Assembly (NCBI RefSeq): GCF_003289965.1
Contig: NZ_QMBQ01000001.1
Location: forward strand, 930,001 to 994,000
Length of the DNA: 64,000 nt
Origin: Mesorhizobium atlanticum
GTDB lineage: Bacteria > Pseudomonadota > Alphaproteobacteria > Rhizobiales > Rhizobiaceae
Reading direction: 5' to 3'
The translations under genes were made by a program, and so were the position numbers. Under the pieces are notes generated by a model. The model saw only the letters and a program-made list of their open reading frames with translations, was not told where the DNA came from and did no database searches. Of the stretch, positions 53,189-61,731 are shown one piece after another. Position 1 is the first letter of the stretch. The number at the start of each line of letters is the position of its first letter.

Positions 53189-54184
53189 TTAGATTTTCGT
53201 GCGACCGCCCAGGAATTTGCGAGCGATGCGACGCGCGACGTCGGAGGGTCCGCGTCGGGCCAAACCATCGGCGCGTGAAAACCGCCATATGCCCCACGCC
53301 AGATTGCCGGCCAGACGCATCGGGGCGCCAATAATGGGGTGTCTCGCGGTGAAGACGCGCCTCCAGTGCTGGAAACGGACCAGGGGCCGCTGCGCGCAAT
53401 TCGCTGGGATCCGGGTCCCGAAGAAATGCCGCAGAGTCAGGAGTTGAGTGTCGAACGCATTACGGGCACCCTGGTCCGACACGGATGCCTGCAGCGCCGT
53501 CCAATCCACATCGTCGCTTTGCGCCAATTGCGCCAGATCGTGAAGATGCCTGAGATCAATCCTTCCGCGCCAGTAATCCCCTTCCTTGACGAGGTCGTGC
53601 TCCATCCAGTGCAAGGCTCGTGACTGCGCAGGCGGAATGTTCGCCAAAAGACCGTCTTGCTGGACGAGCTTGGGCGGCTCAAAGCCGTTCGCCCGGCTCG
53701 GCCGAACCTCCAGCATTCCGGCGTCCTGCTGGCGGGCCATGCCTCGAGCGCCCGCCACCTCGACATAACCCAGCTCTTCAAGGCAGGCGCGAGCGGGCCC
53801 CTCCTCGGCCGGTTCCACGGCCAGATCGAGGTCACTGGTCATCCTGCTGGGAACCCGGCCAGCCGGGGAAAGGAACAAGGGAACGGCCCCCTTTAGGAGG
53901 AGCGGAACGATGCCGCGGCGGTTGAGGGCCCCAACAGCTTCGCCCAGTTGAGCTTGCAAGCGCAGGTTCCGTTCCCGGTTGCAGTCGTGAACGAACCGAA
54001 GATACTCGCGCACGTCCCGCGGCAGTCGGTCGGTCTGGCCGGCGAGCAAAAGCGACGAGAACAAGTCGGGTGTGAGCAGAGTGTGATTGGCCAGGGCAAT
54101 CACTGCCTGCCAGTCGGCCCTGTCGGTCGGGCAGCCGCGAAGTCCGGCGATCAACGCCTCGAGGGCATTGCTCCTGCGCATCAT
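53189..54184 (-). CDS. Nucleotidyltransferase-family protein (PF14907-like)
   Basis: 331 residues from ATG 54184, which overlaps the stop of the upstream gene (ATGA). The NTase-fold core is visible: LLLKGAVPLFL around residue 95-105 and RMTSDLDLAVEPAEE near 117-121, where the two Asp of SDLDL are the metal ligands. Proteins of this family occur with HPr-kinase-like genes in polysaccharide and lasso-peptide neighbourhoods (PadeN of the paeninodin cluster is one). It may attach a nucleotide or phospho-group to the peptide encoded 80 bp downstream or to an intermediate. This function is unproven and inferred from context. Confidence 0.82.
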   Translation of the reverse strand: MMRRSNALEALIAGLRGCPTDRADWQAVIALANHTLLTPDLFSSLLLAGQTDRLPRDVREYLRFVHDCNRERNLRLQAQLGEAVGALNRRGIVPLLLKGAVPLFLSPAGRVPSRMTSDLDLAVEPAEEGPARACLEELGYVEVAGARGMARQQDAGMLEVRPSRANGFEPPKLVQQDGLLANIPPAQSRALHWMEHDLVKEGDYWRGRIDLRHLHDLAQLAQSDDVDWTALQASVSDQGARNAFDTQLLTLRHFFGTRIPANCAQRPLVRFQHWRRVFTARHPIIGAPMRLAGNLAWGIWRFSRADGLARRGPSDVARRIARKFLGGRTKI

Positions 54185-55326
54185 TGGCACGCGCTCGCGA
54201 TCAGCTCCACCGCATCATCCAGCCTCGAATAGGTCAGGCGATAGGTCTCCGCCGATTCGATGACTTGGGTCAGCACGTCAAACGCGGCGCTGCTCAATTC
54301 TCGGCCAGGTGAAAATGCGCCGTTGAGCAAGCCGCGCAACGCGCCGGCCGGCTCGACCGGCTCCAGGCCAGCCTTCAAGTCGCGACCTCGACGGAGCAAG
54401 ACCACACAGGCGATTGGCACCGGGAAAGGTGGCAAGGGCACGAACTCGCTGGGCATGGCAAACCGAACCCGCCTACGGTCCGGGCGACGACTGACCGGAA
54501 CGGCATCGAGATCGGGGCAGTATTCGGCCAGGAGCGGCCATGCCCCTGCCTTGACCGCAGGGGCAAACGGAAGCCCCACGCCACGCCCACTGGAGTCCAG
54601 CAGCGTCACATCGTCAGATGCGAAGCCGAACCCCGCATGGACCAACGCCATGGTCAGCGTTGTCTTGCCCGCGCCCGGATTGCCGCAAAGAAGAACGATG
54701 CGTTCATTTCTAAGAACCGCGGCCGCGTGGACAGCAAGTTCATAGGCGCCGTAGTCGAGAACCTCGGTCAGCAACTGCCCTTTCAGCATGACTGGAAGTT
54801 CGTCGGGGGAGCAGGACAGAACCCACTCGTCATCCCGGAACAGATGGATCCGTTCCCGGTGCTGAACCACCCGCAGCAGAATGTCTGCAGTCTCCCTTCG
54901 GACCTCGATATGCCGAAAGATGCGGATAGCGGGAAAGGCGCAGGTCGCCGGATACAGGATGCGTATGAAAAGGCCGGCAATGGCGATCACCTGGCTCACT
55001 TGGGCCGATGATGGAGACGCCGCCGCGCGGGGCCGTACGAGATTCAGCCGTTGCCAATCCCGAAGCGCGGTCTCGACATGCTGGTTTGCCTCGCGGCTAT
55101 CGACGCCGCCGCGTGCAATCTCGACCGAGATGGCCTGCGGTGGCATGCCTTCTTCCAGCGAGCGCCAGATATCGGCTGCAGTATCGTTGACGGCAAAGAT
55201 AGCCTGCTGGGATGGGCTGAACAGGAGGTTCTGCCCCCTGACGCGCGCCAAGCGAGCCTGGACCACGAATGTGGCCGGGCCGCAATCGATCGCGTTTCGC
55301 GCGGTCATCGCCTCGCTCTGCTTCAT
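54181..55326 (-). CDS. PqqD-like domain fused to an HPr-kinase-like P-loop domain
   Basis: 381 residues from ATG 55326, overlapping the antiporter stop (ATGA). Residues about 20-98 form a PqqD-type winged-helix fold (IFAVNDTAADIWRSLEEGMP), a peptide-binding domain in RiPP systems. The C-terminal half contains HAAAVLRNERIVLLCGNPGA leading into GNPGAGKTT at 215-223 and ASDDVTLLD, the HPr-kinase/phosphatase pattern. Kinases of this kind (PadeK-like) phosphorylate a precursor peptide in lasso systems. The fused PqqD domain would hold the peptide while the kinase acts. It is overlapped downstream by the nucleotidyltransferase gene by 4 bp. Confidence 0.85.
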   Translation of the reverse strand: MKQSEAMTARNAIDCGPATFVVQARLARVRGQNLLFSPSQQAIFAVNDTAADIWRSLEEGMPPQAISVEIARGGVDSREANQHVETALRDWQRLNLVRPRAAASPSSAQVSQVIAIAGLFIRILYPATCAFPAIRIFRHIEVRRETADILLRVVQHRERIHLFRDDEWVLSCSPDELPVMLKGQLLTEVLDYGAYELAVHAAAVLRNERIVLLCGNPGAGKTTLTMALVHAGFGFASDDVTLLDSSGRGVGLPFAPAVKAGAWPLLAEYCPDLDAVPVSRRPDRRRVRFAMPSEFVPLPPFPVPIACVVLLRRGRDLKAGLEPVEPAGALRGLLNGAFSPGRELSSAAFDVLTQVIESAETYRLTYSRLDDAVELIASACQ

Positions 55327-56774
55327 CGAATAGTCGCCCTCCACCAATACGCCGCGGCGGTCCGAGCTATCGTTGCAGAGCCGGCGCCTTCGATGGGCGC
55401 AGCGGACTGCTCTTTCTCATTCCCAGCCGACGCTGCACCTGCGCGCTTGGCAGCCGCGTTCTGGGTTCGGCTTGACGGGGGTCGGGCAGCCCGGACCAGG
55501 TACTCCTTGATCGCCGATGCCGGGTCGGGCGGCCGTGCCACTTCGACAAACACCTGAGGATCATGCGCCAGCCGCAAGCGCAACCAGAACCCTGTCGCGA
55601 GGGAAGTCAGTATCGACGCGAGCACCAGCGCGGTGAACATGCGTTCATCGATGATGCCGGCCGCGTAGGCCACGCTCGCCAGCACGATGCCAGGCCCGCC
55701 GCGCGTGTTCATGGCGACGCCATAGTCGAAAGCCCTGGCCCAGTCCGAACCTGCTATCCTGGCGGCAATAGTGCAGCTCACCAACTTGATGGCCGTGCTG
55801 GCGATGATGAAGAAGAGGATGAGCGAACCGTCGAACTGATGCGCCAGATCGAGCCGCAGCCCCACCAGCGCGAAATAGATCGGCACGAAGAACCATATCG
55901 AGATGTCGGCGATATGCTGTTTCACCGGAGCGAGATGCCTCGAGGGAAAACGCGTCATTACGAGACCCGCGAGAAGCGCGGCGAAGACAATGTTCACGTT
56001 CAAAAGGCTCGCGGCCGCGACGAAGACAAGGCACAATAGCATCGTGTAGCCGGTCAAAGATGCCTCGCTAAACTTGCCGAAGACCCTTTGACGAGTCTCT
56101 CGCGCGACGGCCGGCGCGACAAAGAGCGAGACGAGCACGAAGGCGAGGTTGACGGCGATCACCCGCCCGATGCTTCCCGCGTCGGCAGCGTCGCCATGCT
56201 GCGCCGCCGTGGCGATGGCAAGCATGCACCAAAGAATGAGATCCTGGATGGTCGCTGCGCCGATAATGTTGCGGGCGAACGCGCTGTTCATCAGGCCGAG
56301 ATCGAGAAAGAGGCGCGAGATGACCGGGATCGATGTGACGCCCGCGGCGATACCCATCACCAGCTTGAACGCAAAGGCATCGCCCTTCTGTGCGTCCGCG
56401 AACAGCGGCGCGCCAAGATAGCCAAATGCGAACGGAACCACGAGCGCGCCGATCACCAGCGCCGGTATGATGCGGCCCGATCCCGCTATGGCTTCCGTCT
56501 GCATCTTGAAGCCGGCGGTGAACATCAGCAAGACGAGGCCCAGCCAGTAAAAGGCCGAGAGCAAGGCACCTTGGGCGGCAAACCCGGTAAACAGCCATTT
56601 GTGCGCTTCGGGCGAAACGAGCCCCAGCACGGACGGCCCGAGCGCAATTCCGCCCGCGATCTCGCCAATCACGCGCGGCAGCCTCAGCCGCTCGAACAAA
56701 TGTCCACCGCCCAGCGCGCCGACGAGCAGCACGACGAAGGATAGAAAGAAACGCGCGAGTTCAGAATCGGTCAT
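55323..56774 (-). CDS. Cation/proton antiporter (CPA2, Kef-type)
   Basis: 483 residues. About twelve hydrophobic segments; the conserved GGIALGPSVLGLVSP after the first helices and the unwound-helix region VMGIAAGVTSIPVISR are CPA2 hallmarks, and MNTRGGPGIVLASVAYAAGI is the typical transport-helix segment. No RCK or TrkA-N domain follows; the C-terminal 90 residues are a polar, Ala-rich tail. It would exchange Na+ or K+ for protons in the inner membrane. It overlaps the PqqD-HPrK gene by 4 bp, an unexpected coupling, and starts 71 bp after cysC. Confidence 0.92.
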   Translation of the reverse strand: MTDSELARFFLSFVVLLVGALGGGHLFERLRLPRVIGEIAGGIALGPSVLGLVSPEAHKWLFTGFAAQGALLSAFYWLGLVLLMFTAGFKMQTEAIAGSGRIIPALVIGALVVPFAFGYLGAPLFADAQKGDAFAFKLVMGIAAGVTSIPVISRLFLDLGLMNSAFARNIIGAATIQDLILWCMLAIATAAQHGDAADAGSIGRVIAVNLAFVLVSLFVAPAVARETRQRVFGKFSEASLTGYTMLLCLVFVAAASLLNVNIVFAALLAGLVMTRFPSRHLAPVKQHIADISIWFFVPIYFALVGLRLDLAHQFDGSLILFFIIASTAIKLVSCTIAARIAGSDWARAFDYGVAMNTRGGPGIVLASVAYAAGIIDERMFTALVLASILTSLATGFWLRLRLAHDPQVFVEVARPPDPASAIKEYLVRAARPPSSRTQNAAAKRAGAASAGNEKEQSAAPIEGAGSATIARTAAAYWWRATIR

Positions 56775-56845
56775 GGCTCCACCTTGATTGACGCGCTCGG
56801 AAGGTGAACCCGCGATTTCGTCGAGGAGTCACGCATGCTCCCCGC

Positions 56846-57415
56846 TCAATTCCGAATATAAGAGGCAACAATCCGCGCCGCGAGTTCATCCACGGAATGC
56901 GCCTCGGTATCGAGAACAAGGTCCGGATCGGCCGGTGGCCGATATTCGCTGTTGTAACCGATGAGGGTATCGATCTCGCCGCTCATCGCCTTACGATACA
57001 GCCCCTTCGGATCCCTCTGCGCACAGGTCTGGACGGAGCAGGCGACATAGCCGATCGTCAGGTTCGTGACATTCTCGCGGACATACTGGCGTGCATCCTG
57101 CCCGGCGGTGAGCGCAGCGACCACCACGTGCAGGCCGGCGTCGGCCGCCTTGTTGGCCAGATGCACCAGGACCGAGACCACCCGCAAACGGCTGTCCGCG
57201 CCAAAGCCGAGATCGGCGCCAAAGAATCCGCGAACCTCATCGCCATCGAAGATAATGGCCGGAACGCCATGCCGTCGCAAATCGGCAACGACGCGCATCG
57301 CCAGCGTCGTCTTGCCGGCCGAGGTCGGCCCCAGCAGCCACAATACTGTTCCCGGCTGCGGATGCCCCCAATCCTGCCGGGACATCAACCCGAAATGTTT
57401 CGTTCCATTGACCAT
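56846..57415 (-). CDS. cysC: Adenylylsulfate (APS) kinase
   Basis: 189 residues from ATG 57415 with GGGGA upstream. Walker A is LLGPTSAGKTTLA, where the usual GLSGSGKST is changed; FDGDEVRGFFGADLGF is the canonical DGDxxR motif of APS kinase and is followed by DSRLRVVSVLVHLANKAADA and the lid region DPKGLYRKAMSGEI. It phosphorylates APS to PAPS. The protein is a stand-alone kinase next to the sulfurylase fusion, 21 bp downstream of it, so both are in one operon. The PAPS made is likely for the sulfotransferase encoded at 43.8 kb. Confidence 0.9.
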   Translation of the reverse strand: MVNGTKHFGLMSRQDWGHPQPGTVLWLLGPTSAGKTTLAMRVVADLRRHGVPAIIFDGDEVRGFFGADLGFGADSRLRVVSVLVHLANKAADAGLHVVVAALTAGQDARQYVRENVTNLTIGYVACSVQTCAQRDPKGLYRKAMSGEIDTLIGYNSEYRPPADPDLVLDTEAHSVDELAARIVASYIRN

Positions 57416-57436
57416 CTTTCATCCCCGGCTCGCGCC

Positions 57437-59617
57437 CTATTCTTGGAACAGCGCGTGCTGCACCATCATCTCGGCGCGCACGACGTCCTGCACCTCGGAT
57501 CGCATCATCCAGTTCGGCAGCGCCTCTCCCGCCCTCAAGGCGCGCCTGATCTCCGAACCGCTGATGGGCGTAGCGGCCTTGCAGGCGCTCAGATCGACAT
57601 AGCTTTCGGACTGGGTGTCGTAGCCGATGGCATCGAAGAAGATCGGTTCGATGCCCACGTCGCCGAGCTCATCGAACAGCTCCCTGCTCGCGTTGGCACC
57701 GTAGAAACCGCCGACGCCCGAGTGGTCGCGCCCGATGATGAAATGGCTGCAGCCCATGTTCTTGCGGCACAGCGCCGTGAAAACGGCTTCGCGAGGGCCC
57801 GCAAATCGCGGGTAGGTGATGAAGCTTGCGAGCACCACCTTGCCCGGCGGGTAAATGCCGTAGTCGAGCATGGCCTGGTAGCCGTCGAGGATGAGATGCG
57901 GCATGAAATCTCCGCGCTTGGCAAGTCCCACGACGGGGTTGATCAGCAGGCCGTCGGCGTAGGTGCGCTCCAGAGCAGCCATCTGGATCAACTCATGGAC
58001 GCGGTGGACCATGTTGCGGCTGTGGAAGGCCACGACCCGGCTCCAGCCCTTATGCGCGAAGACCATGCGCAGCTGGGCCGGAGTCAGGTCGTAGCGCCGG
58101 TACGGCAAAGGCAGCGGCTGGATGAGCGTGATGCCGCCGGCCAGGAAGTGGCCGCCGCGCGCAAGCACGCGGGCGACACCTGGATGTTCGCGCGAATCCG
58201 TGCCGAACCATTTGCGCGCAAGCAGTTCCGGCTCGAACTCAAAGGCTTCGGAAACGTCGAGTACCGAGTGCGGCAGTCCGCTTTTGCTGGAAAGCAGCAC
58301 GCGATCGCTCTTCAAAAATCGGCCCGCGATCTCCTTGGGAACAGCCAGGACGACCGGCATGGTCCATGCCAGGCCGGAGGGAAGCCGATTGTATTCAAGC
58401 ACGCTTTCCAGGCACGCCCTGTCCATGAAACCATCCAGCGGCGAGAAGGTGCCGCGGGCGATCTGTTCGATGTCGGTCAAGTCGTCATCGCCGACCGTGA
58501 CCACCGGCAGGCCCTCTGTCTCCAGCTCTTCCGCCGGTCCCAGTGTGCGGCTGACCAGGCGCCCGCCGTGCGGCTCGATGTCGCCCAGCAGCGATGAAGG
58601 ACGCACGCGGGCGGTGTGCGCTGCGCTGCTCCAATTGCGCTTGAATTGCTCGGCAACCTTGACGACCATCCTGGCGCAGTTCACCGGATACTGGCCGATG
58701 GCTGTTTCGGCCGCCAGGACGAGACCGTCGGCGCCGTCCGCCAAGGTATTGTAGACGTCGTTGACTTCGGCCCGGGTTGGCGTTGGCGCGCTCGTCATCG
58801 ATTCCAGCAGGTTGGTTGCGACATAGACCTTGGCGCCATGCGCCTTGGCGGTGCGGATGATCATCTTCTGGATTGCCGGAATCTGCTCGATCGGAACTTC
58901 GCGAGACAGGTCGCCGCGATCGATCAGGATCGCGTCCGACTTGTCGGCAATGGGCGCGAGATGGCGCAGGCCGCTCAGGCACTCGATCTTCGAGATAATG
59001 ACCGCGCCGGCGCCGGCCTTTGCCCGGATGCCGTCGACATCCGAAGCACGATGCGCGAAGGAAAGCGCGAAATGGCGGATACCCATGCGGCGGCCGATCG
59101 CGATGGCTGCCAAGTCCTTTTCGGTCAGAGGCGGCATATCGAGCGCGCGCTGCACCGTTACAGCCTTGTTCTGGCCCAGCTCTCCGCCGTTCAGGACCCG
59201 TAGGATGACTGCGTCGTTGTTCTTCTCCACGACCTGGGTGAGGACCGCATTGAAGTCGATGCTGATGAAGTCGCCGACCTGAAGCTTGTCGATGATATAG
59301 GCGGGGTAGAAACTGATGCTGAACTGGTCGCCCGCCACTGGCCGCGCCCGGGCAGTCAGGAACCGATTCTCGCGCACCGTCACCTTGCCGTCGGCCAGCG
59401 GGCCGGTTCGAACCTGCGCGCCTTCGGTATCGAGGCAAATCGGAATACGCGTCCGTTTCTGGATGAAGGTGATGATCCGCTCGAGATCCTCGATCTTCGT
59501 GTGCGAGAGATTGACACGCAGCAGCGAGGTGCCGACACGCTCCAGCCAATGGATGACCTTGTCGTTCAGCGACGCCGGACCCAGCGTGCATAGCAACTCG
59601 ACTTCCCTGGCTTTCAT
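57437..59617 (-). CDS. sat: Pyruvate kinase-ATP sulfurylase fusion protein
   Basis: 726 residues from ATG 59617 (GGAG nine bases upstream); ATG 59626 has GGAG with no spacing. Residues about 1-345 are a pyruvate-kinase barrel: CTLGPASLND, RVNLSHT, CLDTEGAQVRTG, IISKIECLSGL with the catalytic Lys-x-Glu, DRGDLSREVP and PTPTRAEVNDV. Deviations are DTEG for DTKG and RGDLS for RGDLG; the PK C-terminal allosteric domain is absent. Residues about 355-726 are ATP sulfurylase: a PUA-like part, FHSRNMVHRVHE (the HxxH-type motif, QxRN changed to HSRN), GRDHSGVGGFYGA and SGSEIRRALRAGEALPNW. It makes APS, with possible ATP regeneration from PEP. Confidence 0.9.
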   Translation of the reverse strand: MKAREVELLCTLGPASLNDKVIHWLERVGTSLLRVNLSHTKIEDLERIITFIQKRTRIPICLDTEGAQVRTGPLADGKVTVRENRFLTARARPVAGDQFSISFYPAYIIDKLQVGDFISIDFNAVLTQVVEKNNDAVILRVLNGGELGQNKAVTVQRALDMPPLTEKDLAAIAIGRRMGIRHFALSFAHRASDVDGIRAKAGAGAVIISKIECLSGLRHLAPIADKSDAILIDRGDLSREVPIEQIPAIQKMIIRTAKAHGAKVYVATNLLESMTSAPTPTRAEVNDVYNTLADGADGLVLAAETAIGQYPVNCARMVVKVAEQFKRNWSSAAHTARVRPSSLLGDIEPHGGRLVSRTLGPAEELETEGLPVVTVGDDDLTDIEQIARGTFSPLDGFMDRACLESVLEYNRLPSGLAWTMPVVLAVPKEIAGRFLKSDRVLLSSKSGLPHSVLDVSEAFEFEPELLARKWFGTDSREHPGVARVLARGGHFLAGGITLIQPLPLPYRRYDLTPAQLRMVFAHKGWSRVVAFHSRNMVHRVHELIQMAALERTYADGLLINPVVGLAKRGDFMPHLILDGYQAMLDYGIYPPGKVVLASFITYPRFAGPREAVFTALCRKNMGCSHFIIGRDHSGVGGFYGANASRELFDELGDVGIEPIFFDAIGYDTQSESYVDLSACKAATPISGSEIRRALRAGEALPNWMMRSEVQDVVRAEMMVQHALFQE

Positions 59618-59797
59618 TGCTCCCATCTCCGTTTCGTGTTTGCGCGGTTCGTGCGATGAATGGCTGATCGTCTGATCCGACCGACGATCCTGCTGAAAGG
59701 GACGCGACCGCCGGCATCGAGGCGGTTTGCGCGTTGAGGTCGATGGATTGCCATCGTCGCGGCTATGGAAAGGAAGGAGCCGCCGGCCGGCGGCTTC

Positions 59798-60832
59798 TCA
59801 CAGCGCTTCGTCGGTAAACCGGGCCACGTCCTGATGCGCGGTGATCCAATGGAGACGCGCCTTATCCCAGTATCGACGCGCGTCGATACCCTTCAGCACC
59901 CTGAAACCTGACGGCGGCATCGGGAATTCGAAAGGCATCGGCTCGTCGGGCAACCACAGCAGCATGTTGTCTCGGCATTCGATCGCCAGCCGCCACGTCC
60001 GTTCCAGACGATGAAACCCACGCATGTTCGCTGCGGCCAGGGCGAAAACCGACCCCGTGATCCGCAACCTGGGTGACTGGTCAACCGCCTTGACCGGCGT
60101 CTGATGGGTAATCTCACCTTTGGCCAGATAGGCGTGCATGTGGATGAGCGATCCATCAATGTGCACGACCTCGTTTGTTCCGTCCCGGTCGTTTTTGGCG
60201 GGATCCACGCTGATCCCCGAAAAGCATCCGTCGAACAGGCAATCTTCGACGGTGCCGCTCAGCAGATAATCGTTCTCCACCGCGTCGTCCCGGATCTCGC
60301 TGAGCCAGCTCCCTTTCAGATGAAAGCCGCCGGCCCCCTCGGTGAAACGAATGCCGTCCCAGCAGCGGCGTGCGCGGACGCCCTCTATCGTCGCATTGGC
60401 GGTTTCACCTCTGACAAGAACGGCCGCGCTGTTGCAGTAGGTGTCCCGCCAGTCGGACGTCTGCGGCACCTGGCCGTTGAAGCGCCCGCCGATGAACCGA
60501 ACGCCAGGGCAGTCGCGTATGACGAGCGGATAGCGATTGACCGGCAGCGTCCCCTCATCGCAGCCCATCATGGCACTCGGTTCGCTGTTCCTGCTGTTGG
60601 CAACCAGGAAGGAAGCATTCCGGGCATCGATTGTCGCTCCCTCCGGCAGATCCCGAAATGATTGTTGCTCGTAGCCGTACTCGCCATTCAGCACGATCGG
60701 CTGGCCTTTGCCGCTGTCGATCGCCGGGAGTGGCGCCTGGCCACCTTGCGCCTCTTGCCAACCGGGCAACAGCGCGAATACCGAGGAGCCGGCAAGGCTC
60801 ATGAATGAACGGCGGTCCATTTTCATGCTCAT
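59798..60832 (-). CDS. Tat-exported right-handed beta-helix protein
   Basis: 344 residues from ATG 60832, which overlaps the stop of the P-loop gene (ATGA). The N-terminus is a twin-arginine signal, MKMDRRSFMSLAGSSVFALL, cleaved near QGGQA. The body has repeating short strands with small turns typical of a parallel beta-helix (VIRDCPGVRFIGGRFNG, ATIEGVRARRCWDGIRFTEG, GTVEDCLFDGCFSGISVDP). Such folds bind or cleave polysaccharides, so a lyase, epimerase-like or structural role in the periplasm fits the locus. I do not recognise a named family or catalytic residues. Confidence 0.7.
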   Translation of the reverse strand: MSMKMDRRSFMSLAGSSVFALLPGWQEAQGGQAPLPAIDSGKGQPIVLNGEYGYEQQSFRDLPEGATIDARNASFLVANSRNSEPSAMMGCDEGTLPVNRYPLVIRDCPGVRFIGGRFNGQVPQTSDWRDTYCNSAAVLVRGETANATIEGVRARRCWDGIRFTEGAGGFHLKGSWLSEIRDDAVENDYLLSGTVEDCLFDGCFSGISVDPAKNDRDGTNEVVHIDGSLIHMHAYLAKGEITHQTPVKAVDQSPRLRITGSVFALAAANMRGFHRLERTWRLAIECRDNMLLWLPDEPMPFEFPMPPSGFRVLKGIDARRYWDKARLHWITAHQDVARFTDEAL

Positions 60833-61659
60833 TGTGTTGCCGAATCGCATAGCCGGTGCCTGTCGAGACATGCCAGTAGGACCGCCTCGAGCGCTTGTTC
60901 CGCCACGTCTTCGGGCGACGCCAGCCTGTCCACCTCGACCGCCGCCAATACGCAGGAATGGTCTTCTCTTCGCATTTCTCTTTCGAGGTCAGCCACCATC
61001 TCGCGGCAAGCCCGATCCGCCGTCGACCAGAGATCACGGTAGCTGTCCAGGGATGTTCTTTGCATCCGCGAGGACCGATCGCCTCTCACCTGGAGTCGAT
61101 CTCGTGCAACGTCGACGCCGCCGCGCAAATAGAGAAAAATCATGTCGTGGAGACCAATGGAAGACAATATATCAAACCATCTTTCGGACGTTTCCCGGTT
61201 TTTGCTTTTCAGAAATACAGACCAGAATCCCTGAAGCAATCCCTGATCCATTATGATGATCGAATTATTTCTTCCTCTCTCATCTTCTATGTATGCCACT
61301 AAAGAACAAAGGTTCCAGGTGACTTTAAACGCATCGACAAGCGACACCTGCCCGCTTTGGATCACGAAGCGCGCAATCCGCCTGACCAATGAACGGAACT
61401 CGGTCTGTCTGAATCGCGGGATGACGATGCCGATCCTGTGAATCTGCCTGCTGATGAATGTTCGTGTCTGCCCCGCTATCCTCACATCGCCAATCAGCGG
61501 GCCGCACCCTTGCAAGCTCTTCGCCATCAGGTTTGAGGCGGTCGTCTTGCCAATGCCGGGGAGACCAAAGAATTCGACAAATCGAATGTCGGTCTGAAGC
61601 GCCCGCGCTTCGGACGGCTGGAGGCCTACCACGAGGTCACGAACCGTATGAGAAGTCAT
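60829..61659 (-). CDS. P-loop NTPase of a polysaccharide locus (function unknown)
   Basis: 276 residues from ATG 61659; the frame is open to 61695 and neither start has a clear ribosome site. Walker A is FFGLPGIGKTTASNL near residue 30-45, and IIIMDQGLLQGFWSVF is a Walker-B-like strand. FLYLRGGVDVARDRLQVRGD has the Arg-rich lid of thymidylate-kinase-like enzymes. It overlaps the beta-helix gene by 4 bp. It is reminiscent of the C-terminal half of the 35.4-kb fusion and could phosphorylate a small molecule or lipid carrier. The role is unassigned. Confidence 0.65.
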   Translation of the reverse strand: MTSHTVRDLVVGLQPSEARALQTDIRFVEFFGLPGIGKTTASNLMAKSLQGCGPLIGDVRIAGQTRTFISRQIHRIGIVIPRFRQTEFRSLVRRIARFVIQSGQVSLVDAFKVTWNLCSLVAYIEDERGRNNSIIIMDQGLLQGFWSVFLKSKNRETSERWFDILSSIGLHDMIFLYLRGGVDVARDRLQVRGDRSSRMQRTSLDSYRDLWSTADRACREMVADLEREMRREDHSCVLAAVEVDRLASPEDVAEQALEAVLLACLDRHRLCDSATQ

Positions 61660-61731
61660 GGCATCGGCTGACGGAGATAGCGATCGGAAGACCAAGAGAG
61701 CAGAAAAAAGCTCTCGCTCTTCCAGAGCTCC

